Shown here one piece after another: positions 13,736 through 24,958 of a DNA stretch of 64,000 nt. A program made the position numbers and the translations under genes. The notes beneath the pieces were generated by a model. It ran no database searches and was not told where the DNA came from. It saw nothing but the letters and a program-made list of their open reading frames with translations. Position 1 is the first letter of the stretch. Every line of letters starts with the position of its first letter. The stretch comes from Anopheles merus (Eukaryota > Arthropoda > Insecta > Diptera > Culicidae), in the NCBI RefSeq assembly GCF_017562075.2, contig NC_054085.1:38032539-38096538 (forward strand). Direction: 5' to 3'.

Positions 13736-16700
13736 TTGCAGAAGACGCTCCAGTATATTCATCACCTTGGATGGATCCAATTTTTGGTCCGGACACCTTC
13801 CCCCCGTGCACTGGAAAGTACAAGACGATTAAGAAGATGACAGCGAGTTTTTATGCCGAGTCTTGGCTGGACGACGTGCTGCTGCAAAATCCTGATCGAT
13901 GGCCACTTTCATTTCCGACAAGGGTCAGCAGGTTTTTTGTTCCTGTTTTCGAGCTAAGAAGATGAGAAAAAGCACCGTTTCAAGCACAGTACCGGGAAAG
14001 AATAATGATGATTGTGGTCTTTTTACGATTGAGTTCTTTTGCAGGCATCAGGAATGAATTAGCATAGTGATATTAACCACTTTTGCTATCTTCTCTGCCA
14101 GGTGGTACTCAGAAGAAGTTGGAGAAACAAAAAGCAAAAAACACTGAAAGTCAATTTTCCTACAACCTCTTGGAGCTTTCAGGATATCTACACCAGATTG
14201 CTGCGCTGTTAGCTGATATAATCCCAGAGAAAATCAATTCGATGAACCCTAAACATAAAAATAACCCCAATTCCATCCCGAGTGATCCCAACGAACGGTT
14301 GCTTCATCCGACCAAAAATAGGATACAGTTTACAGTTTTGTATATTTTTCCAAAACATTGAATCAAAACTTTCACTCTTCACAACTCAAACACGAGCCCT
14401 GCTGCTTGCAGAAGAAAATCAACGTACCATACCACTCCCACAGCGTCCTATCTCCCCCACGGCTCCCACAACATCAACAAGTCACGTTCCGTATCCTTTC
14501 GTTCGATGATTGCCAAACACACAAAAAACCCAGAGTGTTGAAATTTTTATTCTACTTTAGCAGCCTTTTCTAGTTCGTGCCGCATCTTTCCGACCTGAAA
14601 GCAGCCAGAAGAATCAACATAGAAGAAAACTTCACTTCCTTCCGTTAAATGCGCTTCAAAACTAGCCTTCAGAAACTTTGCTCTCCAAACTTGTGCAGCC
14701 ACGGCGCAGCTTTGCCCGGTGGCTTTGGCACTGGAACAAACATCGGCACTCTATCCATGCTGCCCCTCGATTAGGGGATGGAATGATGTGTTTCTTTTAT
14801 TTCGTTTTCCTCCCGCTCTATCCTAGGTTTTTACACTTTTCCGGCGACTTTTTTCTAGCTTATCAGAGACCGAAGCCCATCATTTGGCGCTTCCCGGGCT
14901 GCAAATGACAGGCGCTGGGTGAGTGTGAAGCCGCTTCACGGTTGCGTCAAAGTTTGGGGAAAACCGTTACACAAGATGTTGCGGAAGTGGATCGGCACGA
15001 AACTGTCACACATGTGTGTGTGACTTGGCAAAACTTTGAACCACAGTTGGAGTGTTTTCGCAGAGAGGAAAAAGCTATTTTCCATCTTGAAACGGGAAGC
15101 GAACTCACTGTGATGGAAATTCAAACAGCCCGGGCGCATTCAGCGCTCTAACAACTTCCTTCCCGAGGTCTCATTACACAGGCATTTCCAGGCGTACAGT
15201 GTACACCTGTTTGTATGCTTTAATGATCCGTACCTAGAGCATCTTCCCAGAAGAATCCACCTTCACAAATTGCATACCAACGTCTGCAAACACTTTCCCC
15301 GTCTGCTCCGCCAAACCTGAAGTCTCTCGGGCAACCGTCTGGATACCACTTAGCGCTGCCTTTCATACGTTTCGTACGGCAAAATTGCTGAAGCTCGCCT
15401 GCTAGACACCCGTTCCCAGCTAAAGTGGTGCCCGGCGTGAAGCACCGGCCCTCCTCACTTTGCTCCTCCTTTGCTTCTCACTTGCTAACGAGGAATCGGA
15501 AGAATCATCGAGCAGCATAATTCAGTCATAACAGATCAATGCGATTGAAAAGGAATGCGCAAAACGGATACTCCTGCGTTCGCTCTTCGGTCTATTTTTA
15601 CAACCGAGAACCGGGTGAAGGGTTGGTTCGGCGGTTAGGTACAATCGGGCGTAAAGAAGCGTACCGAAGAAAAATGAAGCCGATGATGTTTCCACGAACA
15701 TTGTGCAGTGCAAGCAGTCCTTATAAAAACATCGCTTTTTGCACCACCACCACCCCTTTCAACGCGACGAGCAACGCGCTTGCGATGTGATGTGGTCGGA
15801 GTGGCCCTGATATTTATACTCATAACAAACCCGGCCACGGTCCGGTGGACAGTTCCTGTTGGTCGCTTATTTTTGCGAACGACCGCTTCTTTCCCGTGGC
15901 CCCCGCTCTATGCCACACCAAGCTAAGCGGAGCGCTGGAAAAATAGGACACCGCCACAACCCGCACCCGCGATTGCGGACGAAAAATGTGCGAAGCAAGC
16001 AATTTTCATAACTTCAACAACCTCCCAGCAGCTCTGTCCTATCGTACCGTAGTGATTATCGTTCTCATCAGAAGACGATGGTAAAAATAAGCTCGATAGC
16101 AACAGCACCGACCGTCGTTGGGAATGAAAAACGTTCGCAAAAGAAAAGCTGTTGAACGACGGCCACGACGACGACCACGGTGATGATGATGATGATCAGG
16201 AAGATAGCGCTGAAAAAAGGATACAGCGCATCACACCAGCAAATGCAACACCTCTCTCTCCCCCCCTTGTTTCCTGGTAGCTCTACAAAAACTATGCACC
16301 ACAGAGCTACCGCACGACGAAGGACCTGTGCAACCAGGAAAAAAAAACCCGCTCCTGACAGTACTAACGCACGGGATGCGCCATTCTTGCTCACCAAAAG
16401 GATGCATAAAGCAGGAGGTGCGGGAAAACCCATCCATGCAAATCAAAAGTGTACTATTGAGCAAATAACTGAAAACCCAGTCGACAGCCTGGTTAAGAAA
16501 AGGAACAAAAGCGTTGAAAGCCCCGTTTTGGACTATTGCGCCTAAAGCTATGCATTATGCATCACAAACCCCCTAAAGACATGCAACCTACCTGTGAAAG
16601 CTGCCTTTTTCTGTTCCCTGGGGCTCAGCTTTTTATTCCCCTTTAATCAGCGCACCAACTGGGCATGCACCTTGAATGGGGCTTGTGTGTGTGTGTGTGT

Positions 16701-18080
16701 GGGTGTGTGTGTGTGTTAGCGAGGAAAAACACGAAAAGAAAAATAGGGAACGCGTACAAGATTGAAACGAATGGTGGATCAGAGAGATAAAATAATAGCC
16801 CTCGGAGGTGTTTGCACTCTGCACTGATGCAAACGGATGCCACAGCCCACACATCCATATAATCCGAGGAAGTTCATTCGATGGTTCATAATGGTGGATT
16901 TAAGTTTAGCTGCATGGAAATAAGTCCCAGCCGTGTGGATTTGCAAATATCGTTTAAAGGAGAAAATATGAAGTTTGCCCGAGCAAACCCCTCGTTCGCT
17001 GGGGTGCGCTTTGTTCGGCACAGGCGACAGTGTGCAGTGGTAACGTCTTCGCATGTAAAATTGTCTTACGTGGAAAGAGGAAATTTAATGTTATTGAGCT
17101 GCACGGTATGTTTCACAGCTTGTTAACCCATTTCGTGGTGAAATTTACTTTCTCATAAGTTTTGAAGTTGAATGGTATGGAGCATGAGAGTATGTTGGAA
17201 GTTCTGAGTAACGCGTGTCGTGGTGCTAGAAAGGCAAGCCATCTAACAAACATATCTTTAGGAGCCTGGTACGTTTGATCTATCAAACTTTACGTCAGAC
17301 ATACGTCAAATAGCAACGAATGAATTGAAACTCAACCAATTTTGATACTTGAGTTATAGTCGATCTTTGATGTTCTATGACTCCTTTAAAACGTTCACAG
17401 AGATTTGTGCGTGAAACGGGTCAAACAGCAGCAACTGCACTACTTCTGAATTCCCAATCGGATCGTCAAATGCGTTTTATCTTATTTCATGCCATTACGC
17501 AGCCCTATCTAAATACGAGCATGCATTACAAACTTTCCATCGTTTACCATCGTTTACTGTCTAACAGCAGCTCTCGCCATGCGTGAAGAATAAATAGCAT
17601 CACATCGAGAAACATTGGGAAACATCGCATTCAATCGACTACAATACGCGAACAGGACCCACCATCCCAACCGCGGATTGATTGTATCATGGCGTACCAT
17701 GGCGTCTCACACCACCGCGGCAAGAATATGTCGCACAAAAGGCGACCGAAATTATGCAGACACAATTTGCACAGCCCGCAAAACGCTCCAGCGGCAGCTG
17801 TCGAGCGATGAAGTGACACCGCTCGCTGCTCAGCGCCCAACTCCCACCATGGTGGCACGATTTACATAAATGTTAATCGTTCTCGAGGGAGTCACACACA
17901 AGTTGCAACTGGAACCGTACGCAGCACGGCTGTGCGCTCCTTCGCCGAACCGTTCGCAGCCGCGCGGGCGCTCCAATTTCAGCGATGCTAATAATATGTA
18001 TATTACGCTTTGATTTCAATTTGTGCGGCAACCATTGTGGTGGCTCCCGTCCTCATTTTGTAGCCACGTGCACGTGTGCG

Positions 18081-18081
<1 letters not shown>

Positions 18082-18172
<91 letters not shown>
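18082..18172. repeat. (AC)45 microsatellite
   Basis: The longest dinucleotide run in the window, about 45 AC units without interruption. Its length suggests it is variable within the species. Confidence 0.95.
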
Positions 18173-18177
<5 letters not shown>

Positions 18178-18719
18178 TTGAGCGGACGAAGCGAGAGCTG
18201 GTGAACAGCATTTACCTTTCGCAGAAACACAATCCAATGGAGTTTACGTTAATGCTAAGGTATCGATGCGGCTAGATGCTGGACAGCAGCGATCGATTAT
18301 GCACTATCACCTTTTCTCATTACAAATGGTAGCGAGGCGTGGCGTACTACAATCAGGGAAAAGATATCGCTCCGAAAGTCCGAGCGGATACGCATGGACG
18401 AGGGTGCTGAGAGAACGCTAATTACAGCACGACAGAATTGAAAGCTGATGAGTTTTCCGCTGTGCAATGGCTTGCATGACGTACGGAAGATTTACTGTCG
18501 AAATGCAGGCAACAGCTGCAATTAAATCGCAACTGATCAATCCATTTGAAAGGAAATAATAAATTCCATTCCAAGGGTTGATTGATTTTCTCCAAGGAAG
18601 GTTATAAATTTTAATTAAGTAAGCCCATTGCAAGCAGGAAACACATTCGTAACTACATTTGGCTGTTTTCAACTAGAAATGATAGACTGGAGCGTTATTT
18701 ATCCTTTTTTACTGCACAG

Positions 18720-18766
18720 ATTGCATAAATTCGTTGCCAAAGTAAAACAGCCTAAATTTATGCAAT
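18720..18766. repeat. Inverted pair of the recurring motif (locus 4)
   Basis: The left arm ATTGCATAAATTCG (18720-18733) and right arm CCTAAATTTATGCAAT (18751-18766) are inverted copies sharing 12 consecutive bases, with 17 bases between them. The right arm is identical to the copy at 6505-6520. Confidence 0.75.
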
Positions 18767-20021
18767 TGCTCGTGCACTTCTAAGCATCGTCATTTCACTG
18801 CTATTGATTGTACAAGAGCAGCAGTTAAATAAAACCAAACGGGCCATCGAAAAGCGGGTGTTTAAAGTTCTTCATCGTAAATAAATATTTTAATGAGATT
18901 CAAACCCCGTTTCATGCGGGCTGCAGAGTGCATCCGAACGGACTGCGCTTGCCGCCAGCGCGAGCTGTTTACCGTGCCATTCTAGCTAGCGAGATATTTA
19001 AATGATCGATAAAGAGGTTTTCGTTAATTGCAAATTTGTTTGAGCAGGCCGCGGGAGGAGGGCTGGCGTGCACTGAGTTTGACACGATGTGGTTGCTTCC
19101 GTTAATGATGTTGCTGCTACATTTACTGCTGCGCGAACGTTTTCCATATCCTTTCATCGAGCAGCTGACGTCGATAGGCGATGGGTCAAATGGGTGTTTC
19201 GCCATGTTTAAATAAAGAATTAATTATTCATGTCATATTGTGCAACGTTTTTTTTTTTATCGCCCCGCTTGTTCTGTGCCTCTCATCATTGCAACACAAA
19301 ATAACGAGAACAAGCACATTACTGTAATTTGCTTCTCTGAGTGGTTCCATCAAAACAGTCCAACGAGTTGGTGGTATGGCAGTGCCAGCACAAGCAAAAA
19401 GCAAAAAAAAATGTTACTGAGCATGATTTTAATAATTAATTTTCATTTCCACCCCTGCTGCGGGTGCACCCGGCTCATGCAAACCCATTATAATGACTAT
19501 AATCGATGGTAGAACAATCGATTATGGATAAGGTTTTCAGTGTTTGTATCGATACAGTGCCCATTCGGCAACGTTTCGCCGAGCGCGGCCACAAAGTTAC
19601 ATCAACTTCCAATTAGCTCGAAAACAATGGGCAAGCCACAGCGACATTGGAAAGGATTTTCGACATGCGTTTGCACTTTTTATGACCCATCTGCTGACCC
19701 AACCCTGCTATCCAGGGGTGCACCTAATGAACTTTACTGCCCGAGATTGGTTTACCACGGCTGGCAAGTGTCAAAGGGTAAGCTCGATTGCATCCTGAGA
19801 GCTGCAACACTGCTGCGGTTACGGTCCAATCGGTTGGCAATTTGCAACAACGGACGTAATGCTGGGATTAAAAGGGGCTATTTACTGTACAAAGGCTGCA
19901 CGCACGCACGACCAGCCGGAGCAAAGGTGAGATGGAATGAATGACACAAATGAAAGGTCAGCTGGAATAATGTAGATGAAACTATATAGTGTGTAGGTGA
20001 TTTCGAATCAAAACCTATCAA
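18767..20021. other. Non-coding stretch between two motif pairs
   Basis: No supportable gene. The 134-codon open frame at 19540-19944 has no recognisable domain and mixed third positions, so it is not called. Confidence 0.45.
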
Positions 20022-20086
20022 ATTGCATACTTTTAGGCGAAAACTTAAGTATCTCGTTCAAATGCTGCCCCCTAAATGTATGCAAT
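20022..20086. repeat. Inverted pair of the recurring motif (locus 5)
   Basis: The left arm ATTGCATACTTTTAGG (20022-20037) and right arm CCTAAATGTATGCAAT (20071-20086) are full-length inverted copies matching at 15 of 16 positions, with 33 bases between them. This is the best-preserved pair. No target-site duplication is visible outside the arms. Confidence 0.8.
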
Positions 20087-23000
20087 CGGCTTTTCAAAAC
20101 AGCTTCCTTATGTTTCGTGCCTTTATAAATACGGGACTACAAACGTAATTATTTCCCGCTCCAATGCCCCTAACCCTTTCGCGTGCTGTTGGATGTGATC
20201 AAATAGAAATTTAAATGTCACACAAAACGATATTAAATTATGTTCCCAATAAATGGTAATTCAACTTCCCCGATAAACAGTCACCGGCATCGAGTGCCTC
20301 CCATTCGACAGTAAATTGGAATTCAATGATTTGTTTCGCTCGCGTAAGTGAATACACATTACCTACACGACTGTGCCTATAATTAAATTGGCGCTGTAAT
20401 TGCAATGAGCGTGTGCCTCGCTAATACCACGCAATAAATCCCACGCCCAGCCTAGCCCAATATACCGATGGCTTCACGCAAATGCTCGTGTATGCTCGTT
20501 AAAGATTACATTAAATCAAACACTGGCCATCCTGTGAAGGCTGTGAAAATGTGGAAGAATGTGACCCCGTTTATTAGGATTTTCACTGTAATGGGAATAA
20601 TTATCGTGGTAATGTGAGAAATATCGCATAAAAGCTCGTTCGGGAATTTGTTGAACTTCATCAAACTAGCCACCAATCTGATAAACTGGAAGATTTCACT
20701 AATTACAGTTCCCTCAGCCAAGTCCCACTCTATAGAGCTGATCCGTTCTCAGCAACAACAAAAAAACGCAAACATGCTTTCTCTCGCTGTCTTCTTGAGC
20801 TTTCAAGCTTTTCTTTTACAACGTAAACGCCCGCTTATAGTGTTCCGTTGATTTAACGATTTCAATCACCCCTCACAAACTCTAATTGCTCCACTTTCCG
20901 GTGAATTTATTCCACCTTTTGCAAACCGTTTTTGCGAAATTGAATTCAAGCTTATCCTTGGCCCACGACCGGGACTGTTTCCGGTCGCGCACTTACAAGC
21001 GTCATCCAACCGGCAGCAGCAGCAGCACCACCAGCAGCGGCAGGCTCGTTAAGCAATCAACCACTTATAAACGCTTCCGTCCCTTCGAGCCTTGGATGCT
21101 TTTCTTGTTTTTTTTTTTTGCTTCAAGGGATGCTTCCCTACCGTCGTAAGTTGGGAGTGAGTTTTCATTCCGTGCTTCCACCATTCGGTACACACTTTAT
21201 TTGCTCGTTCATTTACACACTCACTTACTCACTGGGCGCCTTCCTTCTCCATTGTTAATGAACCTGTACCTGTCAGAAGCAACTTCACTTTCATTGCCAT
21301 GTTGAGATGCCCCACCCGCTCGATCCGACCTACTTTGTGGAGTGAAAATTGCAACCAGTGGAGGGAGGGAGGGGAGGGAAGATTTCTGCTCACCCAAGAA
21401 AAAAGTGTTCCTTGGGGCGTCAACGAACCGTAGGCCCTGCAGGTTGAGATCGTTCTCTGCTTTAGATTCAATTTAGCTGCCCTGCTGCTGTCTTCAACCG
21501 ATCATAACCATCCGTCCTAACCGTCCCGGTAAATCAAAACCACACTGGGCCACTGTGGGTCCGTTTCCCATTATGCACGCAATTTCCGGATGTTCTCCCA
21601 CTTCCCTACTTGGGGAGTCGTGGCTTGTGGTCGTCCGTTTGCCGTTGCCGGTTGGGATCGGTTCTAAATTGGATACGATGGGGATCGTTGTTGTGCGAAC
21701 GAATATCATACCGTTCTTTCGCCTATGTCTCTCCCCCAGCAAATGCTTCCTTTATCCATTTATCTCCGAGGCGAACGGTTGGTAGTAGGTTGCTTGCTTG
21801 GTGAATCAACTTCAAGCCGTCTTTTCTTCATTTCGTGCGTTTTCCCGACAATGTGTGCACTTTTCCTTCTTTTTCCTCCGGGATAATCCAGGAAACGTTA
21901 AACGCTCCTAAAGCTCAGAAATCGGTTAAGGTGCACCAGGAGGGAATGTGTAAGAAGCGGTGCGTTTGTGCGGGAAAGGGAGAGGAATAAAATGAAAATA
22001 CCAGCAGAATGGCTTAAGATAAGTAAAATAAATGTTTCGCTGACTTTTCCATTCGCCTTCGGGCGAGCTTGGCGAGTGAAGATGATCCGCGTGCCACGCT
22101 GGGTGGCGTGTTCCGGGGAGGATTTACTTTTTCATCTCACACTGTCCATTCCGTTTCATTGCAATGCTTTCTATTTTGCTTTTTGTTCTGCTCGTACCTC
22201 GCCAAATGCTTTGGTTAGTGTTTTTATGTTACTGTCACTTTTTGTAGTTTGAATTCTTGCACCGTTTCCCACCCGCGCGCGCCTGCTGTGATGACAGTGT
22301 TGTCCGCCAACATCCAATTGCTGTGCAAATAGATGCAGATACAGAACACTGTATTGAGGTTTTTTTTCATCAGTCCCCTAGGATGCGTTTGATGTCATTC
22401 GCATTCGATGGTTTTATTGAGGGATTTGAATCTTCGCTCGCAGAGGTGCATTGGAGCGCAATGACACGTTACGCGCTCGTAAAAGCTTCAATTTAGTGAC
22501 GGAGATTTATAGCAATACATTCAAAACGAGATAAAACTACATCTTTTTTCCTGAAATTGTGCTTTTGAAAGTGCACCGCAAAGAAAGGAAATTGTTTTTA
22601 CACAACTGTCAAACCATTGATTCGGTCACTTTTCGCTCCAGTGGGCGAAATCAATCGAAAGTTCAACACCCCACACGGGACTCCCAAAGCTGTCCGAGGT
22701 TTTCCATTTTATTTGCCACTTTCTTTTCAACTGTGCACAATGCTCCCAATCTTCTCCACCCTCCAACGTTGAAGTCAACTCAATAGCGAGGGCTCTGGAA
22801 TCGATCTGTACAACCACGTGTATATACAACGCTGACCGGGTACAGCATATCGACTACAATTTAACAATTTCACCAAGTGGCACCACAGCAACAACGTGCA
22901 CATGGTACTTCACTTTACCCGAACGCCAATCTTCTGGAACCCTGGAGCTGAACAGACGACTCCCGGTGGACGAAGACGACGACGGCACGCGGATGGGATG

Positions 23001-23517
23001 GGCGCATCGAAAAGAAAGCTGACACATTTTTCGACACAACAGCTATTGGCCAACAGGCCAACGTACCGGTTCGATTCGACGATGTGTTGACTTTACGCTC
23101 ACCCTCGGCAGTTCTGGCTGCACCTCAGTACGGCAGGCACGGAACGAAAAGTCGAATGAAACATGACGGAAATAAATATATTCGTAAGAGGGTTGGAGCT
23201 GATCGTTCTACCTTCTTCCAGGAAGTTCTGTAACGATGTTCTTTCAAAAAGTGTTTAATGTGAGTGTGAGCAGCAGCGTTCGGTTTGACCGGAAACGGTA
23301 ATGTACCAATATAAATCGTGTTCGGCTCTGACCGATACTCACAAGCATCAACAGTACATTAGTGTCACCCATTTGTCGTTCCCGGAGCGCTGTTCTGTTC
23401 GAGATTTTTCCTTTGCTTCGCTTCGTTCTTTGAGCAAACAATCGCAGCAAAAGGGCGCAGCAGTAGATCGGTAATGGAATCAGGCCGGGGTTTAGTAGAT
23501 CGTAATCTCTCGTAAAC
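20087..23517. other. Non-coding stretch
   Basis: No supportable gene; open frames are short, overlapping and without domains. A CAG/CAC-rich patch lies near 21013-21045. Confidence 0.45.
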
Positions 23518-24855
23518 TGATAAAAGGGTTATGATAACATTACTCCTTCATAACCCCGTCGATTTCACTCAACGAAGCATGGGCACTGGCACACGTGAAG
23601 GTCATCCCCGACGGGAACCGGATGTTCCTTGCGGGAGGTAGCCTACCGCACGAATCGTATTTGTTTTCGACGCCACCCACAACAACAATAACACCATTAT
23701 CAAACCTTATCCCAACACGGAAGGACTGTCAGAGGTAGATCCCTATCCACGTCTCGCCTTTCAACGCGCGGTGAGCGATGGAACGCGCGCTCGCTTCGGA
23801 TGATGATGTTGATGGTGGTTGATGGTAGGCAACTGCGCCGACCCCTGGACTCACCGTGTCAGTTGGTCTGTCAGCGGATGATGTCCAGGGGAACCGATAC
23901 ACCCACTAGCGCACCTCGTGTAGTATTGTTTGTGCAAATGCATATTTTATACATTATTTACATTGATAAAGTTAGGCAAACACACAACAGTAAGTAAACC
24001 AGTGAAGCAAAGACATAGCAAATGGTGTGCCAGACGATGAAGATACAGTGGTAGTAGGGAAAACAGCGGAGGATACTACCATAATAACGGGCGGATTAGA
24101 AGACCCGGCCAGAGCGGAGCTCCTATTGGCCCCTTCCCCCAAGGTACGTGGTCGTCTTATCTCATCGAACCAGACAGTAAGTAGATTGTGCTTAAATGGG
24201 ATTTAGAGCCGGCAGTGGAAGAGATTGAGCTCCGGCAAAGATTAAACAGCACTTTACGCTGCCGGGAGATGAAACAAAGAGAGAATCCATAACAATCCGC
24301 TTATTTGTTTTGGTGACGGGGTGTTTTTTTTTTGCGGCTCTCAAGATACTAGGATATTTGTCTACTCTGGAGCGTTCATTCGATGTGCTTGAGTGAGTGT
24401 CATTTGCCGGTTCTCTGTGACTGATGAACGGCGACCGTGCTTTGGTAACATCGTGTCAGCGTGAGATCTTCACCAACAAACGGCGGGTGTTATCTCATCA
24501 TTATCTATGTGGGTAAAATATCGACCCAGAACGCTACCTGCCTAGCAACTTCACAACCAACTCCAACGATAACTTCATTGCGACGTGCGACCAGATGTGA
24601 CAATTTCCAGAAGCATGTCATCAACCGATAGTGCATCCACTTGTCGCACCCTCAACCAGATTGATACCATTAATTCCCATTGAAGATTATCTTATCAGAG
24701 TCACTTTTTGCTCTCAATCCAAAGAACACGTTTGTCTACTTGTCGGTGGAACAGCGGCCGAAAAAAAAAAAACAACCGTTTAGCATACGTTCCGGCCGCC
24801 TTTCCACTTGATGATTGTTGTCTGCAGCTCCCCATCAAACGCGTGTCTCTTATCA
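23518..24855 (+). promoter_or_regulatory. GATA-site cluster upstream of the decarboxylase gene
   Basis: TGATAA or its complement TTATC occurs at least ten times ahead of the start codon at 24959. Examples are 23518-23523, 23532-23537, 24156-24162, 24489-24495, 24500-24506, 24568-24572, 24685-24698 (two adjacent, overlapping sites) and 24849-24855. Insect GATA factors drive many midgut and fat-body genes, so this may be the enhancer and proximal promoter of the decarboxylase gene. The density is seen; the function is inferred. Confidence 0.5.
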
Positions 24856-24919
24856 AATCTGTCAACCAAGCCTGACGATTACACGGGAGCATTCTCCCAA
24901 CATCCCGACTGTCCCATGC

Positions 24920-24924
24920 TCAGT
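24920..24924 (+). promoter_or_regulatory. Candidate initiator (TCAGT)
   Basis: TCAGT, the arthropod initiator consensus, lies 35 bases before the decarboxylase ATG. No TATA box is visible about 30 bases upstream. If used it gives a very short 5' leader; an upstream untranslated exon is equally possible. Confidence 0.3.
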
Positions 24925-24958
24925 AGACGACACGCGTTCGAAGTGATCACTGCCCACG

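Larger units (their letters stand above)
8022..18719. other. Long non-coding stretch with microsatellites
   Basis: No supportable gene over 10.7 kb. It holds (GA)n at 9522-9547, a 14-base C run at 13220-13233, (GT)26 at 13681-13732 and interrupted (GT)n at 16683-16717. Partial copies of the TATGCAAT core lie near 12746-12755 and 15269-15277. An open frame after the (GT)26 run (13742-13965) resembles a weak exon but lacks a good donor. Confidence 0.45.

Noticed and set aside
13742..13965. Possible exon after the (GT)26 run (frame containing SSPWMDPIFGPDTFPP)
   Set aside because: The acceptor is plausible, but there is no good donor, third positions are not biased, and no neighbouring exon was found.
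19540..19944. 134-codon plus frame
   Set aside because: No domain, no codon bias and no splice context.
23071..23081. tRNA-like B box (GGTTCGATTCG)
   Set aside because: No A box and no cloverleaf arms at the right spacing; no tRNA or other structural RNA gene could be supported anywhere in the window.
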